Shown: positions 27,976-35,566 of the stretch, one piece after another
Layout: each line of letters opens with the position of its first letter
Numbering within the stretch: position 1 is the stretch's first letter
NCBI GenBank assembly: GCA_958296225.1
Contig: OY282456.1
Location: 1,860,001-1,924,000 of the forward strand
Direction of reading: 5' to 3'
DNA: 64,000 nucleotides
Origin: an uncultured Dehalococcoidia bacterium
GTDB taxonomy: Bacteria; Chloroflexota; Dehalococcoidia; Lucifugimonadales; UBA3495
The notes under the pieces: generated by a model
The model's database searches: none
Told to the model about the DNA's origin: nothing
What the model saw: the letters and a program-made list of their open reading frames with translations, nothing else
Program-made: the position numbers and the translations under genes

Positions 27976-28608
27976 CTACTGGTTGACTACGACTTGCGCG
28001 ACTTGCACCACCCGGTCGTGCAGCGTGTAGCCCTGCCGCAGCACCTCTACGATGCAGCCCGGGTCAGCGTCGCTAACCTGGGCGATGCCCACCGCTTCGT
28101 GCAGTTCCGGGTTGAACGGCTCGCCCAGGGACTCGATGCGGGCGACGCCCTGCGACTCGAGAAACCCGGCCAGCTTGCGTTGAATCAGCCGCACGCCCTC
28201 CACCCATGATTCCGACGCCGGCTCGTCCGCGGCGGCCTGGCCGTTGCCCTTTGACTGGTCAAGGGTTCGCAGGTGGTTCACCGCCAGGTCCAGCTCATCA
28301 ACGATGGGCAGCAGTTGGACCAGCAGGCGGCTGTTGGCCTGCCGCTGAATGTTCAGGCGTTCCGCATCGTGCCGGCGGCGGGCGTTGGCCAGGTCGGCCA
28401 GGCCCCGCTGCGCCGCGTCGGCCTGGCGGGCGACTTCCTCGTTGGCTTCGGCCAGCGCCGCCCGCAGCATTGCGGATTCCTGCTCCGGCGTCAGCGGCGG
28501 AGCGGCTTCGGCATCGCCGGCGCCGGTTTCAGTCCCACCGTAGTCAAACTCCGACGCGGGAACCGCCGGTTCGCTTTCTTCGGGCTTGTTGATTTGCTCG
28601 TTTTCCAT
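27976..28608 (-). CDS. grpE: Nucleotide exchange factor GrpE (210 aa)
   Basis: GrpE releases ADP from DnaK. The acidic N-terminal tail (residues 1-45) is followed by a long coiled coil (about 48-105) with LANARRRHDAERL, then the conserved LLPIVDELDLAVNHL. The C-terminal beta domain has GVARIESLGEPFNPELHEAVG and VVEVLRQGYTLHDRVVQVAQVVV-type strands. It lies between hspR and dnaK on the same strand, 32 nt after hspR, consistent with one heat-shock transcript. Confidence 0.95.
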   Translation of the reverse strand: MENEQINKPEESEPAVPASEFDYGGTETGAGDAEAAPPLTPEQESAMLRAALAEANEEVARQADAAQRGLADLANARRRHDAERLNIQRQANSRLLVQLLPIVDELDLAVNHLRTLDQSKGNGQAAADEPASESWVEGVRLIQRKLAGFLESQGVARIESLGEPFNPELHEAVGIAQVSDADPGCIVEVLRQGYTLHDRVVQVAQVVVNQ

Positions 28609-28640
28609 TTACCGATTCCTAGTGAAATTGATGGGTAGGG

Positions 28641-29177
28641 TTACTCCGGCGCGGGCAGGCTCAGGCTGCCGCACAACAGGGCGACTTCCTCGCGGATGCT
28701 TTCGGCCAGGGCGGCGTCTCCGGTGGCGCGGGTCAGACGGCGGGAGAACACGCTAAGGTTGTTGACCAGCTTCAGCGCAAACTCGACGCCGGCCAGGTTC
28801 AGCCCCAGGTTGTCCATCAGGTGCCGGATGAGCATAACCTTGCGCAGGTCGTCTTGAGAGTAGAGCCGGAGCATTCCCACCGTCCGCACCGGCTGGATGA
28901 GGCCCAGCCGTTCGTACTTGCGCAGGGTTTGCGGGTGCATTTCCAGCAGCCGCGCCGCCACGGAGATAATGTACACCCCTTCCATTTCCATGTTGGGCGC
29001 CGCGCCGTTCTCCGGCAGACTGGCCGCTCTTTCCGGGCGGGCGTCGTCGCCCGGAGCCGGCGGCACCGCCGGAGACAGGCCATTGGGCCACGCCGCCGGC
29101 GCATCGGCCACGGGAGCCGGGTACGACTCCGGATGTCCTCGCCGCGCGTGGGGCCGCCTGGACCATTGCTGTTGCAT
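28641..29177 (-). CDS. hspR: HspR-like MerR-family heat-shock repressor (178 aa)
   Basis: Residues 68-137 form a MerR winged helix: YIISVAARLLEMHPQTLRKYERLGLI, RLYSQDDLRKV, then a LGLNLAGVEFALKL helix, as in HspR repressors of dnaK operons. HspR binds CTTGAGT-N7-ACTCAAG-like inverted repeats and usually uses DnaK as co-repressor (known for the family). A matching palindrome lies directly upstream. The N-terminal 65 residues are a Pro/Ala-rich extension unusual for HspR; an internal start at Met63 would remove it but has no clear ribosome site, whereas the chosen ATG has GGAG 12 nt upstream. First gene of hspR-grpE-dnaK. Confidence 0.88.
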   Translation of the reverse strand: MQQQWSRRPHARRGHPESYPAPVADAPAAWPNGLSPAVPPAPGDDARPERAASLPENGAAPNMEMEGVYIISVAARLLEMHPQTLRKYERLGLIQPVRTVGMLRLYSQDDLRKVMLIRHLMDNLGLNLAGVEFALKLVNNLSVFSRRLTRATGDAALAESIREEVALLCGSLSLPAPE

Positions 29178-29221
29178 CGCTGAGGCACTCCATCCGTGAA
29201 TAATATCACATTGCTATGCGC

Positions 29222-29264
29222 TGACTATACCCCTTGACATGGCTTGTGTCAAGGGGTATAGTCA
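29222..29264. promoter_or_regulatory. Perfectly symmetrical divergent promoter overlapping a HAIR-type HspR operator
   Basis: Arms TGACTATACCCCTTGACA (29222-29239) and TGTCAAGGGGTATAGTCA (29247-29264) are exact reverse complements with a 7-nt spacer. Inside is CTTGACA-N7-TGTCAAG, close to the HspR consensus CTTGAGT-N7-ACTCAAG with the same spacing. The same bases give a plus-strand promoter TTGACA (29234-29239), 17 nt, TATAGT (29257-29262), and by symmetry an identical minus-strand promoter. Repressor bound here would cover both -35 boxes. It serves hspR-grpE-dnaK to the left and the zinc-ribbon gene to the right. Confidence 0.88.
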
Positions 29265-29428
29265 CTGCCGAGATGCTAGGATGCGCCGGCGCGGCAACTG
29301 GCCCATCCCCCAATCGGTCTCCGGCTATGCAATCCAACGCCGCGATTGCTCTCGTATATCGGATAGCAAGGCCAGCCTTGCCAGATACAGTTGCCACGGA
29401 AATAGCAGATTCCGGTAAGGAGGTAATC

Positions 29429-29626
29429 ATGAAACTGAAGTTCAACGCCTGCCCCAAGTGCCACGGCGACCTGGAGCTCCGGCGGGATATTTACGGTATG
29501 TACGTCAGCTGCATCCAGTGTGGCTTACAGCGCGACCTGGACGCGCCCATCCCGGCGGCCGCGGCCGCCAGGCACGAACCGGCCACCGCCCCCGCCGCCC
29601 GCCAGGAACTGCTGAAAGCCGCCTGA
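29429..29626 (+). CDS. Small zinc-ribbon protein (65 aa), predicted heat-shock regulon member
   Basis: The sequence has CPKCHGDLEL near the start and YVSCIQCG after about 20 residues, two CxxC knuckles of a rubredoxin-like zinc ribbon. The Ala/Pro-rich tail (about 30 residues) looks disordered. The ATG is preceded by an ideal AAGGAGG, which decides this start over longer frames. The transcript would start near 29270, leaving a leader of about 160 nt. Function unknown; a redox-sensing or RNA/DNA-binding role is possible but unsupported. Control by HspR is inferred from the shared operator. Confidence 0.8.
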   Translation: MKLKFNACPKCHGDLELRRDIYGMYVSCIQCGLQRDLDAPIPAAAAARHEPATAPAARQELLKAA

Positions 29627-29894
29627 TGCCGCACCCGGCCAGGCAAACCGACGCGGCCGCCGGGGATACCCGGCGGCCATTGCCGTTTCTAGGCCGACGT
29701 CTGCGGTGCCGGGCTGGACGAAATCGGTGATTAGGATGCGCGGCTACGAATCAGTGACGGTTGGCAAATGACCGCAAGGTAAAATGGGTATAGAATGGTA
29801 TTGCGGCGCCGGCAATTTGTAACGCGGCGAGCATAACCGATTGGTGAATCAGCGTAAAATCGTCATACGTTAGATTCGGTTGGAGGCTATCAGG

Positions 29895-30743
29895 ATGACC
29901 TCTAGGTCAAGAGGACAGGGTTTAGTTATCGCGTCGGATGAATTGCCGGCGTTAGAAGTGGCTGAACATACCAAGGAAAAAGAGTTCGTAATTGAACGGA
30001 TTGCCGGTATTTTCAATGCCGGGATGCGGAACCTATGGAATCGGCGGTACTACATTGACCCGTTTGCCGGACCTGGTATGTGCCTCATCAAAGGGACAGC
30101 CACCGAAATTGATGGTTCGCCAATTCTGGCCGCCAAGTCTAGAGCGAAGTTTACAGACTATTTTCTCGCCGATAAAAGTCCCGATTGCCTCGACGCGCTG
30201 GAAAAGCGCATCACCAGGCTGGCATTGCCAGAGCAAACTAGTGTCCACTATTACCAGGATGACGCCGATATGGCGGTGAGCCGGATTTCGAAGGACTTGC
30301 CGCCGGCAAGGAGTTCGCTTGGATTGGCCGTTTTTGACCCCTGGGGCTGGGATTTTTCCTTTGCGACGATAGCCAACCTCTCGGAACGACGGCGGCTTGA
30401 CCTGGTTATCAACTTTCCGATTGGCTACATCAAGCGCAATTGGGAAAAGGAACTGCCAAAGTTGGATATGTTTATGAACGGTACCAGCTACAAAGAGCCA
30501 TTCCAGGCCGCTATGAGACGGGAAACACCGGGTGAGATGCCGGCAAGGGTTTTGCTGGATTCATATACTGGCGAGCTGAGGGGCATCGGGTACGAATATA
30601 TCAGAGACCACGTTCTAGTGGATAATTCGCGGCATCGAACTCTGTACTGTTTGATTTTCGCCAGCAAGCACGAGCGCGGTGCCGATTTCTGGGACAAGGT
30701 CACGCAAAGGAAGCAAAGTGGGCAGCTTCGGATGCTGCTCTAG
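29895..30743 (+). CDS. tcmP: Three-Cys-motif partner protein TcmP (282 aa)
   Basis: Matches the TcmP family, named because its genes regularly neighbour three-Cys-motif DUF5131/Gp37-Gp68 genes, as here. The fold looks like a Rossmann methyltransferase: YYIDPFAGPG (residues 52-61) resembles the SAM-binding loop, a FLADKSPDCL acidic strand end follows, and VFDPWGWDFS sits where the catalytic (N/D)PP(Y/W) usually is. Catalysis has not been established as far as I know. ATG at 29895 is preferred because GGAGG lies 8 nt upstream; an upstream TTG at 29880 is possible. First gene of a three-gene plus-strand cassette, 21 nt before the next gene. Confidence 0.85.
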   Translation: MTSRSRGQGLVIASDELPALEVAEHTKEKEFVIERIAGIFNAGMRNLWNRRYYIDPFAGPGMCLIKGTATEIDGSPILAAKSRAKFTDYFLADKSPDCLDALEKRITRLALPEQTSVHYYQDDADMAVSRISKDLPPARSSLGLAVFDPWGWDFSFATIANLSERRRLDLVINFPIGYIKRNWEKELPKLDMFMNGTSYKEPFQAAMRRETPGEMPARVLLDSYTGELRGIGYEYIRDHVLVDNSRHRTLYCLIFASKHERGADFWDKVTQRKQSGQLRMLL

Positions 30744-30764
30744 TTCACGTAATCCGATACTGTT

Positions 30765-31499
30765 ATGGCCATCGGCAGCAAAATCGAATGGACTGATGCC
30801 ACCTGGAACCCGGTGACCGGCTGCAACAAGGTCAGCCCGGGCTGCAAGCATTGCTACGCGGAGCGGCTATCCCGACGCCTGAAAGCCACGGGGATGGCCA
30901 AGTACCGTAACGGCTTTGCGGTTACTATGCACCCCGACACCCTGGAAATCCCCCTGCGCTGGCGCAAGCCCCGCTCCATTTTCGTCAATTCAATGAGCGA
31001 CCTCTTTCACGCCGCAGTTCCTGACCAATTCGTGCGCGATGTTTTCGCCGTAATGGAGCGCGCGCACTGGCATCGTTACCAGGTGCTCACCAAACGCCCG
31101 GAGCGGGTAGCCGCTCTCAATTCCCAACTGCCCTGGCCGGCCCAGGTCTGGCTGGGCGTCAGCGTGGAATCCGACCAGTACGTGCACCGCATCGACCTGC
31201 TGCGCGAAACCGGAGCGAAAATAAAGTTCCTGTCGCTTGAGCCGTTGCTGGGGCCGTTGCCCCAATTAAATCTCAACGGCATTGATTGGGTCATCGTCGG
31301 CGGCGAATCGGGCCCCGGCGCCCGTCCGATGGCCGCCGAATGGGCCCGCGATATTCGTGACCAGTGCCTTGCCGCCGGTGTACCATTCCATTTCAAGCAA
31401 TGGGGAGGCGTTTTCAAAAAGCGGCATGGCCGGCTGCTTGACGGCAGAACGTGGGATGGATTGCCGCACCATACAGAACCGGCGCCCGGAGTTGTCTAA
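30765..31499 (+). CDS. DUF5131 (phage Gp37/Gp68-like) three-Cys-motif protein (244 aa)
   Basis: N-terminal [20 protein letters not shown] precedes the three cysteines C20, C27 and C30 (C-x6-C-x2-C followed by Y), which define the family and resemble a radical-SAM-like cluster site. Further family blocks are [10 protein letters not shown], the [12 protein letters not shown] strand, [34 protein letters not shown] and FHFKQWGG, consistent with a TIM-barrel enzyme. The reaction is unknown. It pairs with TcmP just upstream, and its stop overlaps the next start by one base (TAATG), indicating translational coupling. Confidence 0.9.
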   Translation: MAIGSKIEWTDATWNPVTGCNKVSPGCKHCYAERLSRRLKATGMAKYRNGFAVTMHPDTLEIPLRWRKPRSIFVNSMSDLFHAAVPDQFVRDVFAVMERAHWHRYQVLTKRPERVAALNSQLPWPAQVWLGVSVESDQYVHRIDLLRETGAKIKFLSLEPLLGPLPQLNLNGIDWVIVGGESGPGARPMAAEWARDIRDQCLAAGVPFHFKQWGGVFKKRHGRLLDGRTWDGLPHHTEPAPGVV

Positions 31500-32140
31500 T
31501 GTCCATTCGCTACGCCGTCAGCCTGCTGACCGACCCCGACTTTACCGCCCGCGCTTACCGGGCCCGGCAGCTGATTTGCGGGCAGTACGCTTGCTGGGCC
31601 GCTGAAATGCATATGCTCCATATGCCGATGTCGGACTATTTCCCACTGGCCGGAGGAGCTGACGCCGAGGCACAGCTGGCCGGTGAGCTGGAACGGCTGG
31701 CCGAGCGCTACCGGCGGGTGTCGCCGCGGTTCCCCCTGTTCAACCGGGGCATTACCACCACTCGCGCCACCGAAGCCGACGGCAACATTTGGCTGGATTT
31801 CTCGCCGGAGGTGGTCAACGAATCGCTGTACCGATTGCAGTCGCTGGCGGCCGACCTGCTGGAGCGGAACCCGGCGGTTGGCGGCGAGCGGCGGGTTTTC
31901 AGTCCCGATTTTCCGCCTCAAATGCCGCTGCTGTCCCACGCCAACCTAGCCGATTCGGTGTTTGACAGCGCCCTGGAATTTGCCCGCGCCGTAACCGACG
32001 AGCTGAAGGTATCGCAGATTACCCGCGCCTGGCGGCTGGCGCTGACCAGGTTTGAGTCCAATGCCGCCGGCGATGACTGGACCGGCGGCCGGTGGGCCGC
32101 CGATTTGCAGTGGCGAGCGGTAGGCAGCTTTAGCCTGTAA
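31499..32140 (+). CDS. 2H-phosphoesterase-like (2'-5' RNA ligase-like) protein with altered motifs (213 aa)
   Basis: The layout follows the 2H fold: an opening RYAVSLL strand, a first His motif near residue 43 (LHMPM), a helix with ERLAERYRRV, an FPLFNRGI strand, a second His motif (SHANL) near residue 158, and a closing VSQITRAWRLALTRF...W...GSFSL typical of these proteins. The usual HxT/S pairs are replaced by HxP and HxN, so hydrolase activity is doubtful. Start is fixed by the one-base overlap with the DUF5131 stop. Third gene of the tcmP cassette; an RNA or cyclic-phosphate substrate is only a family-based guess. Confidence 0.55.
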   Translation: MSIRYAVSLLTDPDFTARAYRARQLICGQYACWAAEMHMLHMPMSDYFPLAGGADAEAQLAGELERLAERYRRVSPRFPLFNRGITTTRATEADGNIWLDFSPEVVNESLYRLQSLAADLLERNPAVGGERRVFSPDFPPQMPLLSHANLADSVFDSALEFARAVTDELKVSQITRAWRLALTRFESNAAGDDWTGGRWAADLQWRAVGSFSL

Positions 32141-32156
32141 GCCGGCGGGTAATTTA

Positions 32157-32984
32157 CTACACCGGGAAAGCCTGCTCCAGCGTCCGCCGCTGCCCCGCAG
32201 TGAGACGCCAGCCCGAGGCGTTGCAGTTGGCCTCGGTGCGCGCAACGCTGTTGGATTTGGGGATGGCGACGATGCCGGGCTGGTCGGCAACCCAATTAAT
32301 GGCGACTTGCGCCACCGTCTTGCCCGTTTCCGCTGCCACGTCGGCCAGCGCGTCCTGCCCCCGGTTCAGACCCAGCGCGCGCCGCACCCGCCCGCCGGCT
32401 GGCCCGCTAACCAAAGCGCCCTCATGCAGCGGCGAATAGGCGATGACCGTAATGTCGTGCTGGCGGCAATACGGTATCACGTCGCGCTCGGCGCCGCGGC
32501 GGCGCAGGTTGTAAAGAATCTGGTTGGATACGATGGGAACGTTGGGCATAGCCGCCTGCGCCGCTTGCAAATCGCCCACGGAAAAGTTGCTGACGCCCAC
32601 GTAGTCCACCAGCCCATCGGACACCAGCTTTGCCATCGCCGGCATAGTTTCGGCGATGGGCACGCGGGGGTTCGGCCAGTGGATTTGGTACAGGTCGATT
32701 TTGTCCACGCCCAGCAAGCGGAGGCTGCGGTCGGCGGCGCGCAGCACGGCGTCGTAGCGCAGGTTGCTGCCCAGAACTTTGGTGGCGATGAACACCTGCT
32801 CGCGGATACCGGCGACCGCCTCGCCCACGGCGGCCTCGGTGCGGTACATCTCCGCCGTGTCAATAAGGTTGGCCCCCAGCGCGATGCCCCGGCGCAGCGG
32901 CTCCGGGCCGCTGGTGTAGCGCCAGGTGCCCAAGCCAATTTCGGGAATCGTAACGCCGGATGCGCCCAAAAGCTTGCGTTCCAT
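32157..32984 (-). CDS. Aldo/keto reductase (275 aa)
   Basis: NADPH-dependent carbonyl reductase of the AKR superfamily, cytoplasmic TIM barrel. The catalytic tetrad is visible as D42, Y47, K69 and H102 (IDTAEMY, IATK, YQIHWP). GLVDYVGVSNFS, YSPLHEG and the C-terminal cofactor loop AIPKSNSVARTEAN are conserved. Length is typical. Its start overlaps the stop of the MFS gene by one base, so it is the last gene of the lipoprotein-MFS-AKR operon. Substrate unknown. Confidence 0.93.
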   Translation of the reverse strand: MERKLLGASGVTIPEIGLGTWRYTSGPEPLRRGIALGANLIDTAEMYRTEAAVGEAVAGIREQVFIATKVLGSNLRYDAVLRAADRSLRLLGVDKIDLYQIHWPNPRVPIAETMPAMAKLVSDGLVDYVGVSNFSVGDLQAAQAAMPNVPIVSNQILYNLRRRGAERDVIPYCRQHDITVIAYSPLHEGALVSGPAGGRVRRALGLNRGQDALADVAAETGKTVAQVAINWVADQPGIVAIPKSNSVARTEANCNASGWRLTAGQRRTLEQAFPV

Positions 32985-34543
32985 TACCGCCCCTCGCTGA
33001 CGGGAACCTGCGCCATTTCCTCCCGTTCCATCGGGCTGGCCCGCATCAGGAAAGCAGGAATGACGGCCAGCAGGACGATGGTGCCGGCAACCCGGAAAAA
33101 GCCGTGCCAGATGTCCAGCTGGGCGGTGTTCAGCAGGGCGCGCCGTTCCGCCACCGGCAGGGCTACCGTTTCGTCAATGATGGTCAGCAGCTCGTTGACG
33201 CCCCAGGCCGAAAGGGCGGCCATCCCCAGCGTCATTCCCAGCATCCGCGCCACCACAATCATTGAGGCTGACACGGCGCGATAGTCCACCGGGGCGGAGA
33301 GTATCGCCCGGTGCATCAGCGGCGCGATGACCAGCCCGAACCCGACGCCGGCGATTACCATGTCAACGGTCAGTTTGGGGTCGCTGATGGCAATTTGCCA
33401 GCCGGGCAGCCCCAGAATGGGCCAGCCGCCCACCTGGAACATTCCCACGGCAATCAGTAGCAGCCCCGGTATCGTTACCCAGCGGGCATCCACCCAGCGC
33501 AGCAGCAGTCCGCCGACCACCGAGAATATCGGAATCGTTCCCGTCATCCGCAGCAGCCACAGCGCCGCCGTCAGCGAGTCCACCGGACGCTCCGGCACGT
33601 CCATCACCGTGTTGGCCATTATCACCATGGACGCCATGGCGATAATGAGGGCAAGGCCCACCAGCAGCTGGGCGACGTTGGCCGTTACGAAGGCCCAGGC
33701 CCGGAACAGCGTTCCCGACAGCAGCGGCTGCACCGTCCGCCGCTGCAGCACCACCAGCACGCCGGTGCTCACCAGAAAGCCCACCAGCAGCCAGTACGGC
33801 GTCCCCGACGACAGGCGGAACAGCCCCTCGTGGGCTACGGCCAGCGACAGCAGCACCAGGGCCACGGTCAGCACGATTGCGCCCCGGTAATCCATGCGGG
33901 AGCCGGCGAATCGCTGGTTGGGCAGGAACAGCAGCGCCGCCGCGATGACTGCGGCCTGGGGCACGTTCAGCCAGAATATGCCGCGCCAGTTCCAGATTTC
34001 GATGATGGCGCCGCCGTAGGCCGGCCCCAGCATACTGCCCGCTTCGGCGGCGCCGGCCACGATGCCCAGCGCCAGCCCCCGTTTCTCCGGGGCGACCAGC
34101 GCGGCGGCGATGGCCAGGCTGATAGGCACGGTGCCGCCGCCGCCGATGGCCTGTATCACCCGGGCCACCACAATCTGGTCCAGCGTGTCAAAGTTGAACA
34201 GCTCCTCCAGAAAAACGTTCAGCCACTCCCATTGCCCGGACAGCGCCACCAGGATGGTGCCAACGCAAAACACCAGCAGCGAACACTGGTAGATGCGGGT
34301 GTAGCCATAGACGTCGGCCAGTCGCCCCAGCAGCGGCATCGCCACCGTATAGCCCAGCAGATAGGCCGTTACGACCCAGATAACCGACTCCAGCTGACGC
34401 ACCTGGATTTTCAGGTCGGCCATCACCGCCGGCAGGGCCGTAACCACCACCGTCTGGTCCAGGGCGGTGATAAACGTACCCGTGGCGATGGCGGCCACCA
34501 TCACCCAGGGCGGGAGACTGTGCTGTTGCAGTCGGCTCAACAT
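32984..34543 (-). CDS. DHA2-family MFS transporter, 14 membrane segments (519 aa)
   Basis: Proton-coupled exporter of the EmrB/QacA type. The first helix contains ALDQTVVVTALPA (DHA2 signature D-x-T-x-V-x-x-A-L-P), followed by motif A GRLADVYGYTRIY and motif C-like ALGIVAGAAEAGSMLGPAYGG; hydrophobic segments number about 14. It follows an LppX/LprG-like lipoprotein by 39 nt and precedes an aldo/keto reductase. In mycobacteria a DHA2 carrier (P55) works with the lipoprotein LprG in lipid export; the same pairing here suggests, but does not prove, lipid or lipophilic-compound export. Confidence 0.9.
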   Translation of the reverse strand: MLSRLQQHSLPPWVMVAAIATGTFITALDQTVVVTALPAVMADLKIQVRQLESVIWVVTAYLLGYTVAMPLLGRLADVYGYTRIYQCSLLVFCVGTILVALSGQWEWLNVFLEELFNFDTLDQIVVARVIQAIGGGGTVPISLAIAAALVAPEKRGLALGIVAGAAEAGSMLGPAYGGAIIEIWNWRGIFWLNVPQAAVIAAALLFLPNQRFAGSRMDYRGAIVLTVALVLLSLAVAHEGLFRLSSGTPYWLLVGFLVSTGVLVVLQRRTVQPLLSGTLFRAWAFVTANVAQLLVGLALIIAMASMVIMANTVMDVPERPVDSLTAALWLLRMTGTIPIFSVVGGLLLRWVDARWVTIPGLLLIAVGMFQVGGWPILGLPGWQIAISDPKLTVDMVIAGVGFGLVIAPLMHRAILSAPVDYRAVSASMIVVARMLGMTLGMAALSAWGVNELLTIIDETVALPVAERRALLNTAQLDIWHGFFRVAGTIVLLAVIPAFLMRASPMEREEMAQVPVSEGR

Positions 34544-34582
34544 CGTGCAAACCGGGCGGAGGATGTCGGCGGCGGCCGCCGG

Positions 34583-35449
34583 CTATTGAAGGTTGGACAA
34601 GTCCAGATAATCGTCGGGGCCGGGGGTTTCAATGTCAACGGGGGCATTATAGTCGGTAATCAGCACCTGGCGCACGGTATCAGCGTCATCATATTGCCCG
34701 ATGGCGCCGCTGATACGGACCTGGCGGAGAATTTTGGCCTCCGCGTCCGTCCAGAGTTCCACATCCACCCGTTGGCCTTCCTCCGGGAAAAGCAGCAGCC
34801 AGGCCATCACCGTTGCCGGCGCGTCGCCGGTAATCTTGTAGGCGCGCTGGCCGTCAATTTCCTCCTCGCCGGCCAGCGTCGGGTTTGCGATGGCGTCAAC
34901 GGCGTCGGCAATAATGCTGTTCAGCTCGGCGATGGGAATGGAAATGTTCGCCAGGGGACGCTTGGTCCAGTAGCCGGACAGCGGGTCGGTAAGGAAATAG
35001 CTGTCGGGCGTTACCGCCATCCGCAATTCGACATAGGTGCCGTCGTCGGTATCGGCGTCGGGGCCGGAAACCAGGTAGGCGTCGATGGTCATTTGCGCGC
35101 CCTGCGCGCTGTTCCAGCCGCCCACGGCCGTGACGGCTTTGGCCTGAACCGAGCTCACGTAAATGCTGCCCGCCTCGTGGTTAACGTCAAAGCTGAAAGA
35201 CTGCGCCTGTCGCAGATTCGCCCCCGTTTCCGCCAGAATTGCGGCCGGGTCGGGCGGCGGAGTAGGAGTAGGCGAGGGCAGCGGGGTGGCATCCGACGCG
35301 GCCGGCGCTGGCGCCGCGGCCGCCGGCGCCGCCGTCGGCGCGACTGCCCCGCCGCCGCAGGCCAACCCCGGCAACGCCAGGGCGAGAACCACCGCCATAG
35401 CCAACCGGCCGCGCCCCGATTTCACCCAAAATGCGGGTAGCCTAAACAT
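34583..35449 (-). CDS. LppX/LprAFG-like lipoprotein (288 aa)
   Basis: A signal peptide with lipobox PGLAC (Cys31) is followed by a Pro/Ala/Thr linker to about residue 75. The mature part follows the LppX_LprAFG plan: an N-terminal helix with LRQAQSFSFDV, GSIYVSSVQAKAV, YFLTDPLSGYW, a central helix IAELNSIIADAVDAI, GEEEIDGQRAYKITGDAPA, VDVELWTDAEAKILRQVRISG and a closing DYNAPVDIETP. This fold cups acyl chains in mycobacterial members. ATG at 35449 is chosen for its GGAGG; longer upstream starts lack one. Promoter-proximal gene of the MFS/AKR operon. Confidence 0.75.
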   Translation of the reverse strand: MFRLPAFWVKSGRGRLAMAVVLALALPGLACGGGAVAPTAAPAAAAPAPAASDATPLPSPTPTPPPDPAAILAETGANLRQAQSFSFDVNHEAGSIYVSSVQAKAVTAVGGWNSAQGAQMTIDAYLVSGPDADTDDGTYVELRMAVTPDSYFLTDPLSGYWTKRPLANISIPIAELNSIIADAVDAIANPTLAGEEEIDGQRAYKITGDAPATVMAWLLLFPEEGQRVDVELWTDAEAKILRQVRISGAIGQYDDADTVRQVLITDYNAPVDIETPGPDDYLDLSNLQ

Positions 35450-35566
35450 CAATCCATCCTCCGTATGGTAGCGTTCCATTGGTAGCGTTCCATTCACTAG
35501 TCACCCCGGCCGGCGCCGGAATGACGACGGCGTGATTGCCAATGCGATTGCTCCGTAGTGGCCTCG

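Noticed and set aside
29222..29264. CIRCE element or intrinsic terminator
   Set aside because: The sequence lacks TTAGCACTC-N9-GAGTGCTAA, and a terminator there would follow no gene; the HAIR and promoter match is better.
31451..31498. Longer start for the 2H-like gene
   Set aside because: It would lie inside the DUF5131 gene; the TAATG junction at 31497-31501 gives a natural coupled start.
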